A program made the translations under genes and the position numbers. 64,000 bases of DNA. Origin: Muraenolepis orangiensis. Taxonomy: Eukaryota > Chordata > Actinopteri > Gadiformes > Muraenolepididae. The stretch is taken from NCBI GenBank assembly GCA_027704905.1, contig CM051002.1, forward strand, positions 2,184,696 through 2,248,695, in the 5' to 3' direction. Shown here one piece after another: positions 49,206 to 61,498 of this stretch. The notes beneath the pieces were generated by a model. The model was given only the letters and a program-made list of their open reading frames with translations. It was not told where the DNA came from and did no database searches. Position 1 is the first letter of the stretch. The number at the start of each line of letters is the position of its first letter.

Positions 49206-49517
49206 ATGGCAACAGGCGAAGATGATGTCGTTGCGGATTTATTGTCGGAACCATTTTCAAGACGACCATTCAATGTAAAGATGGACATTATTAAAAAAGG
49301 CCGTCCAACGCCTGACAATCTTGAGCTGAATCAAGTTGTTAAAGCAGGCTATGTTCGCCATTTTCAGGCTAGCAACTGGGAAACATACCCGTGGCTAACG
49401 GGCTCTACTAGCCACGAGAGGCTCTACTGCTGGGAGTGTTGCTATTTGGGACCGACCAGAGGGCAGGGAATTGGAAAGGCAACTTATTTTGGATCTGAAA
49501 AGCGATCATCTTTATGA
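49206..49517 (+). CDS. hAT transposase N-terminal fragment with TTF-type zinc finger
   Basis: A 103-residue frame from MATGEDDVV. The start codon at 49,206 is chosen because the same start is conserved in copy 1. Residues 53-78 (FQASNWETYPWL ... LYCWEC) match the start of the TTF-type zinc finger found at the N-terminus of ZMYM1-like, hAT-derived proteins, where it helps bind transposon ends. The frame then diverges and stops. Beyond the stop, another frame reads a DLVFQ-like end aligned with the DLVFK of copy 1, before a GTGAGTG splice donor. The catalytic RNase H-like domain and dimerisation domain are absent. Confidence 0.6.
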   Translation: MATGEDDVVADLLSEPFSRRPFNVKMDIIKKGRPTPDNLELNQVVKAGYVRHFQASNWETYPWLTGSTSHERLYCWECCYLGPTRGQGIGKATYFGSEKRSSL

Positions 49518-49730
49518 CCTGATGGTCGAACCATCCAGAAGGACAGGAGAATGGATTTGGTCTTTCAGTGAACATCATTGGTGAGTGAGACTCATTTGTC
49601 TTTGCTGGTTTTGTCTCAGTGTTGCGTCTCGTTGAGCTGGTTGTTGCATTTTATTTCCACACACTTGGTGACTGATTAGTTAATGGCTGTCATGAGTTTG
49701 TTAAGCATTGTTGTGCATTTACAAACCCAC

Positions 49731-49853
49731 GATCAATAATCACCAAATTCGCATATGTCTTGTCATTAGCACTTTCACCTTTTCACTTTCATTTTGACAG
49801 GTGAAAGTGCTAATGACAAGACATATGCCAGAGACATTTGGTGATTATTGATC
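49731..49853. repeat. Large hairpin inside hAT copy 2
   Basis: The core arms 49,752-49,780 and 49,799-49,827 are perfect 29-nt reverse complements (ATGTCTTGTCATTAGCACTT...). Outer arms (GATCAATAATCACCAAA) extend the pairing on both sides. The loop is 18 nt. Confidence 0.95.
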
Positions 49854-50112
49854 GCTATTTTGGAACTTTAAGTTACGTTAAGCCTTTTCACATGAAGCGT
49901 GTTAGACTGTCCCTTTAACCGATAGCCTGTGTGTGGTGGTCTGTTGGGCTGTTACTTCACTACATGGACTCTGCTTTACAACTAGGGTACACTTGGGAAT
50001 TGGCTGCGACAATCTGATCTTCCTAAATGAGATAAGGCATAAAGTGACTCCTCCGTGACGTCCGTCTGACTAGAACAACTGAATTTTCGAATGGGGGGGG
50101 GGGGGGGGGGTG

Positions 50113-50120
50113 GTCTACAG
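50113..50120. repeat. MITE target duplication GTCTACAG, left
   Basis: Identical to 50,402-50,409. Confidence 0.95.
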
Positions 50121-50401
50121 CAGGGGTTCCCAAAGTGGGGGTATTATGTAAGTCCGTTTAATATGTAAGGGTGACGAATAAAGGAATTCTGATTCTGACA
50201 GATTCACGTCTATCATTTGCAGCTGGAAAAAAAAGCCACACACAATTTTCGCGATCACGATTACCCCCCCCTTGGACTTCACGATGTTCTCGATGGTGAA
50301 GATCTGTCCACACGTTGTTTTTAATGTTCCAGTCCCTCCGGTGATAGTGGGGGGGGGGGGGGGGGGTCTGTTACGCGGGCTGAAAAGTTGGGGAACCCCT
50401 G
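50121..50401. mobile_element. hAT-type MITE nested in hAT copy 2
   Basis: A 281-bp element. The left end CAGGGGTTCCCAA and right end TTGGGGAACCCCTG are inverted termini typical of Charlie-like hAT elements. The 8-bp duplication is exact. It is non-coding and has two poly(G)/poly(C) runs. Confidence 0.93.
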
Positions 50402-50409
50402 GTCTACAG
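50402..50409. repeat. MITE target duplication GTCTACAG, right
   Basis: Pairs with 50,113-50,120. Confidence 0.95.
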
Positions 50410-50443
50410 AAGGTCCAGTTGTGATAGACACGCTTCGCCACTG

Positions 50444-50451
50444 CATTATAC
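50444..50451. repeat. hAT target duplication CATTATAC, right
   Basis: Pairs with 48,722-48,729. Confidence 0.95.
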
Positions 50452-51065
50452 ATTATACAAATGGCAATTAAACATCTTGAATATTGAATATCTTGAATGA
50501 GCCGACATGGATAAATAAGAGTTGCCTCATTAACCACATGGTGCCTGGTCTATGTATCTATGTATGTTGGACACAAACTTAAAGTACAGATGAAGGAATT
50601 AATTCATGTTGTACGCAAGTAGACTGTAAATGTATTACTTATTTAATAAATGCAGCAATACATTTTGACATTTGTTTGTTGATGTGGTATGTCTGTTATT
50701 AAACCACTATGATCAAAGTTACTCCTGCAGTATTGGCATGTCATTCAGGAAATGACATCTTTACTTAACTAAAGGTTCATGAAGATTACCAGTTAAAAGG
50801 TTTGGAATTAATGGTAGGAATACATTGATTAAAATTAAATCATACATTATTGTTATCTTTAGCAGTTAGCTGCGAGTCAGCCATCTATAGGATAAAACTG
50901 TCAGAAGGGAGCGTTGGTAGAGCGAGGTGAGGATTGGCAGGGACGAGGGAATGGGCAATGCGACCAATAGGAACAGCCTGTCCCAATTATAAATAAGCTG
51001 AGCTCAGGAAACCTGGAACCTACATAGGGTTACATACATTACATACCCTTTGCATTTAAAAAGGC
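50452..51065. other. LINE copy D tail, then unique sequence
   Basis: The first about 50 bp (AACATCTTGAATATTGAATA) are the tail of LINE copy D. The rest shows no gene. Confidence 0.5.
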
Positions 51066-51312
51066 AGCAGTGGCTCCAAAGTAGAGTGGGTTGTCTGGCA
51101 ACCAAAATGGTTGCTGGTTGGATCCCTGGCTGTGCCTAGTGTGTTGAGGTGTCCCTGAGCAAGACATCCTAACCCTGACTGCAACCCATGAGCAGATGGG
51201 CTGTCGCTTTATATGACTGACAGCGACGTCGGTGTATGAATCGGTGAATGTGAGGCAATATTGTAAAGGGCTTAGATCGAAAAAGGTGCCATATAAATGC
51301 AGTCCATTTAAC
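51066..51312 (+). mobile_element. tRNA-derived SINE, copy 2
   Basis: The B box GGTTGGATCCC (51,115-51,125) matches the polymerase III consensus except at one position. The body TGTCCCTGAGCAAGACATCC and tail ATAAATGCAGTCCATTTAAC match copy 1 (25,500-25,760). The A-box region is weak. Confidence 0.75.
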
Positions 51313-52720
51313 ATTTTATAGTTCTTGGAAGGCCAGTGTTTCTATTGGTAACCTTGAGTTCGAAAAGCAGGGATCTTAAAGTTTAACTTTATGGATGTGT
51401 TGGTGTTTGTTGGCGCTGTTCTGCTGGAATAGAAGGAGTTTGAGACATGAGCATTTCTTGGTCACTTATAGAGATTCTGCACTTTACAATGTTTACTGGT
51501 ATGCTGTATTTCCAGGCTTGTCTATCCCTTACATATATTCACATTGTTGACATAATGATGGGTTAGTAAATTAGAAAATAGCTCAATCAATAGTTGATTG
51601 AACATACAGTTAGTAAATATAAAAATATATACCTTTTTTGATAGCCCCAGTGGTGCGTTGTTATCGAGACATCATGATGAATGAAAGGGTATAGAAGAAG
51701 TTAAGAGTATCACTTTGGTTCTCTAGTTATGTTCCTACAGACAACAAAGTGCCACATGAAGGTGATTTTATTTTTGTTTTGCCCGCAATAATGAACCGCT
51801 AAGTGGCTGAGTGCAAAAACCAAAACACTGTCCGCCGTATCTGGAACTAGTCTCTTGAGATTGCATTTGCTTCTAAATTGCAGCCGATTGCGCAATTTCA
51901 GCCAATCAGACAATACACAAGGTCTAACTACACACAGCAGTACTCAACTATTGACAATGATGTCCTGAGGTTGTGTTTATTGTCTGGGGAGGGGGGGAGA
52001 CTCTTAAAACCTCCAGTACCCAGTTTCCAGTCCGGTGCTGCAGACTGCTATACCGAGCTAGCAAGTCCTTTATTGGATTTAGCTTGATGGCAATGAACAC
52101 ATTGAATACAATTCAAGAAGCTGCTGTCCAGTTGCATTACTAACAGCAAGTAATAATTGCTGTATAATCATACATTACATATTTAGTTATATCTGGTTAA
52201 CAAATATATTTCATATTGTATTTTAATTTCCAGGCAAAGCAGCTTTAATAAAATGAAAATGTATAAAACATGATTATTTGAATAAATTTAATTAAATACA
52301 TTCCTCTAATTAAATTCACACTGAAAAGCAAATACAGTGTATCCCTGTTACAGTTCATGGTTATATGGTCCACAGACCTCCCCTAGACTCCCACCATGAC
52401 CTGTTGACCTGACACGTTGTGACACGGATCCTGACTCACACTCGCCACAAGTTGAGACACACACAGAGAGACATCTACCGTATTATACGTTGCTGCTCGC
52501 ATCTGGGGGGGGGGGGGGCAATACTGAGCTCCACTTTGTTTTCTGTGTCAGAAGGCATCATGTAGAGCAGGCAGATACTTTTCACTTGACATATTCATCA
52601 ACACTTACAGGACGGCAAACACCCTCTACTCTGTACTCTGTCTCCTGTCTGGTCTTCAGGCGCCGTCACTGAGCCCACTCTAGTGCGCTGAGATTTGTCA
52701 CGCACAGCTACACTGCCTGT
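51313..52720. other. Unique sequence, no gene seen
   Basis: Poly(G) near 52,504. No exon recognised. Confidence 0.4.
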
Positions 52721-52778
52721 GCGTGTGCGCGCGTGTGTGTGCGTGTGTGTGTGTGTGTGTGTGTGCGTGTGTGTGTGT
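52721..52778. repeat. Imperfect (GT)n with GC steps
   Basis: GT/GC alternating tract. Confidence 0.9.
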
Positions 52779-53526
52779 TACTGACTTCAGGGAGGCATGG
52801 TCATTGAGGCCATGTGGAGTGTTGTCCGTTGTCTGACTGTAAATAACATGTGTTATATGTTTGTGTTTGTTGTGTTTGGAGCCAGGGTGAACCTTCCCTC
52901 CACCTTCTGTATGTAATAGTATGTATCTATAGTACGTACAAGCACTGCAGCACACTAGGTGGGCCTATGTTGGATTTGAAAGCAAAGCCCCACACACACA
53001 CAGTGAATGGATCATCGTGTCATACTGTTGAGTATGGCAGTCGATATTCCTATGGACACTCTGTATCGGTGTTATTGTGTAATAATGTATAATGTATGTT
53101 CAGTCAGAAAAGGTTAGCAGGCTTTTCCTCTTGTATCTAAAAAAAAATCTAAAGCTTTAATAAAAAGAAACATACAATTGCGTTATTAAAATGGCAAAAA
53201 ACTAATAATAATAATGTCGGAAGTACTATTTAATACAATGATGAATGTTCATCAAATTGTATATCCTATCCTTAAAAAGCCTTTTTGCAGAGATTAGTAG
53301 CCTAATATATTCTGATTCCTAGTCTTTGCGAATGTTGGCACATTATCTCCAGTCAGTCACTAAAATAATTAAAAAATACTAATAATAATAATCATCTTTT
53401 TACTTTTTAATTACATTATAGTCATCAGGCCAGTCAGTTGATCTGACCCTTCTACTTTTTTTTCCAATCTTTCATTCTGGAGCTGCCTAATAATGTGTTC
53501 TACTGTAAGCGACAACCAACACAACA
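52779..53526. other. Unique A/T-rich sequence
   Basis: No exon or repeat recognised. Confidence 0.4.
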
Positions 53527-53527
53527 C

Positions 53528-53607
<80 letters not shown>
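53527..53607. repeat. (AC)40 microsatellite
   Basis: A perfect AC array. Confidence 0.97.
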
Positions 53608-53608
<1 letters not shown>

Positions 53609-54124
53609 TGCCCTGCAAGGTTGATCCAGCATAGAGCTGTAACTGGTGCAACAGTTGAGTCCCACCTCGACTGCAGGACTCAGGCCATGGCACACGGCCC
53701 ATGACCGGAACAACCCTGTTTCTCTGTCAGCTTTCATAGTTTCATGAGTTTTCACCAGAGTTCAATGTTCATTCACACTGAAACATTTCTGTTGTTTCAG
53801 TCACTTTTTCACTTTAGCCAGCGGCCAATTCCTGGGTTGTGCCACACTTTAAAGTGAGGGGAAAAAATAAAAAGTAGAATAAAAATGTGGTTTTTTTTTA
53901 CATTTAACATTTTGTAGTGTGGAAAAAGGAGAATTATACAATGGTACTAGAACAACAGTGCATTTTATATTGGAGCTACTTTACATAAACACATTGCAAG
54001 AATCTTAAACACTACTGATTAAATTGTTTTTTTCTGACGACAAACATGCACACACCACTTCCCAAGTGCTGTCAACAACAAGAGTCGACGTGTAACTTGT
54101 AAGCGTCATGTATTGTTGTGTGTG

Positions 54125-54163
<39 letters not shown>

Positions 54164-54552
54164 CGTGTGCGTGCACGCGTGTTTATGAAATATTTCACCG
54201 TTGCTTAAGTTGACGTGGTGTATTTTCGGAGCACTTTGTGACTGTTTGACAGGCAATGTGATTGCATGTTTGACAGCCGAGGAGACATCCACGCTACTGT
54301 CTCATGTACTCCAGGGTGTAGGGGAGTCGTGGTGGTAGTTTGTGGCCCTTAAGGTAGATCAAAGCCACCATGTAGTTGGCCACATGTCTTTACCATACGA
54401 ACAAGGCCTATGGCCCATCAACTGTGCACCATCTGTGAATATTGTCAGTAAAGGGCAATAAAAAATACAATAACAGCAACTTAATAAGATACACATGTTC
54501 TATAGCTATGCCTGTGAGCTCTGTTTAAACCCGATCAGCACACTAATACCGT
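53608..54552. other. Unique sequence with a (TG)n tract
   Basis: A TG array lies at about 54,118-54,160. No gene seen. Confidence 0.45.
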
Positions 54553-54835
54553 TTTCACACTGAATACAGTATCGACTTCCGTATTAGTTAATACGGGTGT
54601 CGATACCGTATAAGTTAGTGCGCATTGAATACACTTATGTTCACTCTTCTAACTTGCGATTCGCTGCGCACTCGATACCAGGTTTTCTGTTCACACACGG
54701 GAAGCCAAACCCGTAGTCGTTTGATTGCTTTGCACCCAAACGAGTTACTGATCGGGATCGAAACCACCTACCAAAGGTTGATTAGTTAATGCGCACTAGT
54801 TGGGTAGCGAATGCGCATTACTTGCCAGTGTGAAA
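54553..54835. mobile_element. MITE-like element, TTTCACACTG ends
   Basis: TTTCACACTG (54,553-54,562) is the exact reverse complement of CAGTGTGAAA (54,826-54,835). The interior has internal symmetry (ATTAGTTAATACGGGTGTCG, GATACCGTATAAGTTAG). Non-coding. Target duplication not clear. Confidence 0.5.
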
Positions 54836-54905
54836 GCACTGCTATATATACCGTATTTAGTACAGTTAGTACAGTAGGTGATGCCCAGATAACACACACA
54901 TGCAC

Positions 54906-55370
54906 ACTTATCTGTGTTGTAGCTCCGCCCCTGACCTTGATCACTCACTTATCTGTGTTGTAGCTCCGCCCCTGACCTTGATCACTCACTTATCTGTGTT
55001 GTAGCTCTGCCCCTGACCTTGATCACACACACTTATCTGTGTTGTAGCTCCGCCCCTGACCTTGATCACACGCACTTATCTGTGTTGTAGCTCCGCCCCT
55101 GACCTTGATCACACACTTATCTGTGTTGTAGCTCCGCCCCTGACCTTGATCACACGCACTTATCTGTGTTGTAGCTCCGCCCCTGACCTTGATCACACAC
55201 ACTTATCTGTGTTGTAGCTCCGCCCCTGACCTTGATCACACGCACTTATCTGTGTTGTAGCTCCGCCCCTGACCTTGATCACACGCACTTATGTGTTGTA
55301 GCTCCGCCCCTGACCTTGATCACACGCACTTATCTGTGTTGTAGCTCCGCCCCTGACCTTGATCACACAC
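54906..55370. repeat. 41-43-bp minisatellite, 11 units
   Basis: Each unit reads ACTTATCTGTGTTGTAGCTC then CGCCCCTGACCTTGATCAC with a 2-4 bp variable end; one unit has CTGCCCC and one lacks four bases. All 11 units contain TGACCTTGA and ten contain CCGCCCC. Confidence 0.96.
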
Positions 55371-55757
55371 TTCATCCCAGTGACACACTGCTAAAGGCAG
55401 GCAGAAGGCCTTTCCCAAATATGCACTTTGTGAGCTTGGCATGGCCAAATTAAAAAAGACATACATTTTAATAGTCAGCCGCTGTTACCAGCATCTGATT
55501 AATGGTGCGCCACTCTCATTTCAATAGTACATGAATAATTCGTCTTTCGAAAGCCAGACTTATGATTAAGTGTGTTCATTAAGGGGAAAAAGAGGAAAAC
55601 AGAATGGGGGTGGGGGGGACACAGATATTGAAGAGAAAGTTTAATAGTAGGAGAGATTCACTTGCCTGTGAATAAATGCTAGCATTGTGAGTGGTGCATA
55701 CAGTTACAGCATCGCTAAATGGCTGCCGCTGCTAATGGAGATGACGCCATGCTGCAA

Positions 55758-55760
<3 letters not shown>
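55371..55760. other. Unique sequence, no gene seen
   Basis: No exon or repeat recognised. Confidence 0.4.

Positions 55761-55823
<63 letters not shown>
55761..55823. repeat. (TC)n microsatellite
   Basis: A perfect array of about 31 units. Confidence 0.97.
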
Positions 55824-55826
<3 letters not shown>

Positions 55827-56224
55827 CTGCCTTATGTATATTATCTCTCCCTGACTTGTGTGACTCATTTGTTTGTCGGCTGGGCCGTCAGTAACAGGTG
55901 CAGATGGGATGCTGGGGGCAGTGTTAGTGGTGGGAAATCCTCTATTTAAAGATGCTGTAGTTAAGATTGAAGAGCTATTATTTGAGGGTAATTAGTTAGA
56001 ACTAGCATAGCCATCCATCACCAATTGGGGTTAGAGTGAGAGCATAAGTGAAAATATCTGTTTCTAGTTAGTTTATTTAGATTGTAGACCGCTCCCGGCT
56101 CATGTCCCCGCCAAAGGGCATCTCTTCCCTGATTGGTCCATCTTCCATCTTGCCTGTCAATCACAGGTGTGTGAATGCAAAACGTCTCAATGGAGGAGAA
56201 GCGTAGGGAGGGGGACTCTTTTCA

Positions 56225-56310
56225 GGTTTGACGACTAAGACTCTGTTTTCAGGTTGACGACTACGACTCTGTTTTCAGGAGCTGACGACTTAGACTCTGT
56301 TTTCAGGAGC
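56225..56310. repeat. About 29-bp tandem repeat, 3 units
   Basis: TGACGACTAAGACTCTGTTT, TGACGACTACGACTCTG and TGACGACTTAGACTCTG units follow one another. Confidence 0.85.
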
Positions 56311-56704
56311 TGACAATTGTTTGGTTTCCCTACTCCTTGTCATCATATTTTTATTTTATTTTATTTTCTACCATGTGCTGTGTGTCAACTGCTGTTGCAT
56401 CACGTCAGGCCGGATGATTGAATATGTATTGCTATTTAAATGCTAATTTCACTTCAGCTGCTGACTGTGGGAAGCTTGCAATAAAGCCGCCAGCCTACAG
56501 TCACCCTGCTCACCATTTTATCTCCAGGTAAGTTTAAACTTTGCAGATGATGGCTGCAGTGGGTGGTGGGGAAATGCAACAGACAAAGCAAGTTTAAGGC
56601 AGGGGAACCATAAAAACCCTAACACGTATAAATACATTGCTGTTAAACTCAAATCGATACAAAAACTAATGTATTCTCTATTATTTAACAAACACATGCA
56701 ACAC

Positions 56705-56724
56705 ACGATATATATGTACATATA

Positions 56725-56764
<40 letters not shown>

Positions 56765-56850
56765 ATATATAATATATATATCCATATATAGGTGTATAAT
56801 ATATAATAATAATATATTATTATATATAATATTGTATATAGTAATATAGA
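56705..56850. repeat. AT-rich simple repeat
   Basis: A (TA)n array then ATAATATAT-type sequence. Confidence 0.93.
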
Positions 56851-56999
56851 TAAAAGGTAACCAAAAAATGTTTTTGGTTATCTTTTCCGTCTTCGCTGTC
56901 GGTTAAACTATCGGTGAACACCTACAACCGACCATGACCAAGCCATTAAGGTGTATTCCTGTATGGTGCACAGAGAGGTGCTGAGGTGTTGACATTGCA

Positions 57000-58340
57000 G
57001 TCCTCAACAGTAAACAGTAAAAGTCCCTGGTCTCTGCGGTTGGATCCTGTAAGGGAGCTCCGGGAGAATCACAATGGAGTCCTTCAAACACCCCGACGAC
57101 GTGTCTTTTATGATGGATTCCTTCCAGGCCAGATTGGGTAAACAAACGCCTGCCAGAGAGTGGCGACAGTGGAGCATTTTTCATCAGCCTCCATTAATGC
57201 TGTTTATATCTCCCAGCTTCCATCCCTCAGGAGGCCCCCGGTGGGAAGCGTCTCAAAACGCCAGCAATCAACGCGCGCTATCTGCATAACTCAATTAGCG
57301 CTTGAGAAAGGCTCCGAGAGTGTTTCCAGCGTGTTCGCTCCTACTAACTTCACGTTCTCACTTCCCTCCTTTCATCTGTTTCAAATATCAAGGAGTCATT
57401 GAATGACTGGCCCCTTGTCTCCTCTCGGAGAGAACAGATGGAGGGCCGGGGGTGAGGCAGTGCAACAATGACTCTTCGAGATGTTATTTCAGTTACCGCT
57501 CAAGGACATCAATTTAAGCAAACTTCTTGAGATAGGAAATTTTAAATGTCTTCAGGTTTAAAAAAAAAAATTATTATGGGCATATATTTAATCTCATTTG
57601 CATGCTAAATGTACCCACGTCCTCCATTCCTCACTGTCCTTAGAAATAGCATATTTCTAAGTATTACCATCTGCTGCCTCCCTGTCTTATTTTAATCCGA
57701 AGGATATGGATTAACAAATGAAGATGATCATTTAAAGGGAAAAGGGAACACATGTGTATTATACTTATCCAGAAGGTTCCTGGGTCTTGTGACAAACATT
57801 TTGTATTATTGCCTTGAGCCAATCGATGTGTTGTGATGGTATCACTGCGTGATAGCAGAGTGGGCTTTAGCCTGTCTCGCCATCCACACGGTGTCCTGGA
57901 AATGGGTTTCGCTGTTCGTGTCCGCCTAGCTCTCTGTGGCCGCACTGATGGATTCGATAATGAATGTAATTGCCGCGTCTGAATGACCTGTGTTTTTCTT
58001 ACGCATGTCACTAAAAATACCCATCCGTGGAACACTTATGTGCCTGCTGTGCGTCATCTCCATTATGCATTATGTAAGCTTGATTTACCAAAGACAATGT
58101 CGGCGATGATGTTACCTTGAAGCTGACCGCGGGAGCCACATCCGTGACCCGCCGGCTTTCTCATTAACCTTCATAAACAAGAGTCTGCAACTGCAGGATT
58201 GATGTTATTGGTCCGATGATTAGTTTGGCTTTCAGAGTAATGGTTCCAAGGCTTCCGTGAATCACTGGGCTGAGCGATCGGAGCGTGGCACATGACAACA
58301 TCCTTTGCAGTGAGCCAGTGTTTGAAGCAGCAGGAGTTTT
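57000..58340. other. Unique block, candidate conserved non-coding sequence
   Basis: Repeat-free sequence with homeodomain- and octamer-like motifs (CTCAATTAGCGC near 57,290; ATTTGCATGCTAAAT near 57,596). No coding signal. Composition and lack of repeats suggest constraint, which is inference. Confidence 0.25.
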
Positions 58341-58908
58341 AATGACTGTTTATCCATACATCAAGGCCTGTTTGTGCTTGATCTATCAAAGTGTGTGTGT
58401 GTGTGTGTGCTTCACTTTGCCCAAGATATAATAGTGTAGCATACGCAGGAGGTTTGTCTTTCTTACTGAGGCTGACTGTTAAGATGCGGGGACACACTTT
58501 GCTCTGTCACCTGAGCAGGACCCGACTCAATTAGAAGGGAAAGGAGCATATTATATTAACACAAAATAGCCACAGATTTGCTGTACACAATTATAACGCT
58601 GGTCCACATTGGCTTTGCCTTTTTTTATTTATTTAGCTCATAACACATAGCTTGTAAATGTCTTCTGTGCTGCGTTATCTAAGGTAATTAGATGTTAAAA
58701 CAAGAAAACTATCCATATCTGGAGCAGTTTGGCTGGGCCCATGCCCAGGACGAGATCGGAGCTTTGTCGATGTTTGAATGTCTGGGTCTGACCAGAGCAT
58801 TAGGAACTGTAGAGGGCCTGGCCACACAGAAAACATGCCCATGTGTGTGGCCCATGAATAAATGTGAGGGCCACCTATGCTAAATGTGGCAAGTATTCAT
58901 GATCCATA
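58341..58908. other. Unique sequence, no gene seen
   Basis: A short GT run near 58,391. No exon recognised. Confidence 0.4.
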
Positions 58909-58916
58909 CACACACA

Positions 58917-58952
<36 letters not shown>
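58909..58952. repeat. (CA)n microsatellite with one slip
   Basis: A CA array with a phase change near 58,922. Confidence 0.95.
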
Positions 58953-58954
<2 letters not shown>

Positions 58955-60393
58955 TACATGCAGGCTGTATAGTTTGTACTTCTATGCCACCCCTGTACCT
59001 GTATTCATTCCCTATTCATCCATCCAGGCCTCATTCCCATGCTGTTTCTTTTCTATGGATTGGACTCTTTAGGTTCACTGGCATTCCGGTTAACGTCTGC
59101 CCAGGCTCCAGGAAGTGAAGAGGGCACATACAGACAGACCGATGGACAGATGGATGCATTTGATCTAATTTCTTCAAATATTTCGGTGAAACTAGGAAGA
59201 ACTGGACCTTGTAAAGGGTTTATGGCCGAGGAGAGCTGCTGGGGTAACTACTGTATTAAGACGGAGGTAGAAGTGAAAAGTGTGAAATGGGAGAGAGTGA
59301 AAACAAGCAAGGGGCTGTGATAAGGGACTGGAATATCTCCTCTTTAGGACTCCCATGGGAGCCCTGTTTCCTCAGTGCCCACGAGACACACTCATGATCT
59401 CTGCTTGTCCAAGTCCTTTTGTTGTCCGATGCACAGAACCACACAGTCAGACTTGGGCCCCTGTGAACACTGTAATGTATAACTCTGATGGCATCACATG
59501 GAGATAAGGGACAGGCATTTAAATTCTTTATACTGGTTGTCAAGATTCATCACCCGGATTGTCAATTGTCTCATCGTGCCGATGTTTCAGCCAAGAACTC
59601 CCATCAGCACCCGGGCTTGTGTGGACGTGCAGTGGCAGGGATGTCTGCATATACATATGTTAATATCCACTGCTATCTTTCCATCTAACTATAATTTAAT
59701 TATGCAATATATATTTTCACCTCGCCGCATCGATGCCGGCATTATTATGAAAATCAACCATTCACAAGCAATCATTATGACATCAGAAATATTTTAAAGT
59801 AGATTGCCTATAATGTCTGTGCCGTCGGTGGGAAAACTACGTTGTCTCGAGCCCTGCTGTATTTGGAAATAACCGAAGACAGACGCACATACACAACAAA
59901 TATGAAACCATATTAAAACCATACTAGTTGAATGAATACAATTTATTTATGTTTTTAATTGTACAATTGCATGGCCTTGCGGAGCTCGACCATATGCTTC
60001 GCTTCGCTCATTAGGGCTGGAAAGCCTTCTGTTGTCAGAGTGTGAGGGGCATCGTCAGTCAACCTTACTTTGCAGCTGATTGGATTATCTTCAGCCAGTT
60101 GGATCAAGCAATTGCAATGATGTATATAGAAGTGCTGTATTTCCAGAGTAAACACCATTAGTGGTCGTTATACTGCTACCATTTTCAGTGAAGTTAAAAC
60201 TGTGGGTTCAAATAAAACTCATTCCAAAGCTCTATCAATAATATTGTATGAATTAGGAAAACTTGCTGCCTGTTTCCGGATGGTTCCGGACTCATTTCGA
60301 GGCCAAACCAGAGGTGAGGTCCATTGATTTTGGCTAGCCTTAAGAAGCTAGTTACTACGGTCCAGACCAAGATCATTTACTCTCTTACCTTAA
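58953..60393. other. Unique sequence, no gene seen
   Basis: Frames of up to 99 codons show no domain. No repeat recognised. Confidence 0.4.
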
Positions 60394-60505
60394 CACACAA
60401 CACACACCACCCCTCACCTTATACACACACCACCCCTTACCAAAATACACTCCACCCCTCTCCTTATACACACACCACCCCTTACCTTAACACACACCAC
60501 AGCCC
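60394..60505. repeat. Irregular ACACACCACCCCT repeat
   Basis: Degenerate units related to the 23-bp array at 61,499-61,655. Confidence 0.85.
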
Positions 60506-60804
60506 CTTCCCAAAATAGGGGGTTGTAAGGGGTTGGGGTTATAAAAAGACGACCCCTTGGTGTGCATATCATGCACAACAGACGTAAATAGAAAAATGCA
60601 ACGTAAGAGACAAATCAAAACTAAATAGCTAGGCAGAAGCGAGAAAGGGCTAAAGGCGTCATGTCCATGACTGGGAGAAGAATAAATGTTTATGTGAATA
60701 AGTGTGCTGTTTAGGGAAATTCTGGTTTAGTTTTAATTTGTATATGAAAATGGATAACTTTTTTTTTATTATAATCTCTTCAGTATTAAGTAATTGTCTA
60801 AGTA

Positions 60805-61020
60805 AATTGTTAGTTATATATTGTTCTATTGTTTGCCAACTTATTGTATTTTTACCTTATTGTACTTTTACCTGAGCACTGGCTCAGTTATTGGATACTT
60901 GTTGGGAATAAAATGCACTTTTGACTTCTGGTGACGAGTTGTTCTCTCTACCTTTTTTGAGCACACTATTTTAAGTCGCTTTGGATAAAAGCGTCTGCTA
61001 AAATTGACTAATGTAAGTAA
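60805..61020 (+). mobile_element. LINE/SINE 3' end, copy 2
   Basis: Same family as 42,781-43,000, with TTTGACTTCTGGTGACGAGT and GTCGCTTTGGATAAAAG then CGTCTGCTAAA. Confidence 0.7.
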
Positions 61021-61498
61021 CGCTTCATCTTAAACCTGTTTAAGATCATTAAGAGGGTTTGGTCCCTCTTACTGTAAATCAATTAAACTGGTAAACTGGG
61101 GGTTTAGTTGATTAGGTTGATTTGGTTATGCTTGATGTAAGGGTTTGAGAAGATGAGAAGAGTTTGGGCTGACTCGTGTTCCTGCTTTTCCAAGAATTAA
61201 ATTGTTTTTCTACTTTATTTTTGTTGTTTGTTCACGCTGAATACATTCAGAATGGCAGTATAAGAAGTTAAAAGAAAGTTCCTATTCCCTTATATTATTA
61301 TTATATGCTATTTATATTATATTGATATGATGTTAGGTTCCGTTTGCTTTGCTCAAAAACAGCCGATATACAGCCTGTACTTTTTTTACTTTTACTTGAG
61401 TAAAAAGTTGACTTTCATCAAAGTATTTTTTTACACAAATCTGTACTTCTACTTTAGTTCAGAATGTGTGTACTTTTGTCACCTCTAAATCAACCCCC

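Larger units (their letters stand above)
48730..50443 (+). mobile_element. Defective hAT transposon (ZMYM/TTF-type), copy 2
   Basis: A 1,714-bp element bounded by an exact 8-bp duplication, the hAT hallmark. Left end CAGTGGTGAAGCGTCAGG; right end, as reverse complement, CAGTGGCGAAGCGTGTCTA, giving a 14-bp inverted terminus with one mismatch. It encodes only a short transposase N-terminus and contains a hairpin (49,731-49,853) and a nested MITE (50,121-50,401). It sits inside LINE copy D. Copy 1 of the family is at 4,437-5,850. An intact relative elsewhere must have moved it. Confidence 0.94.
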
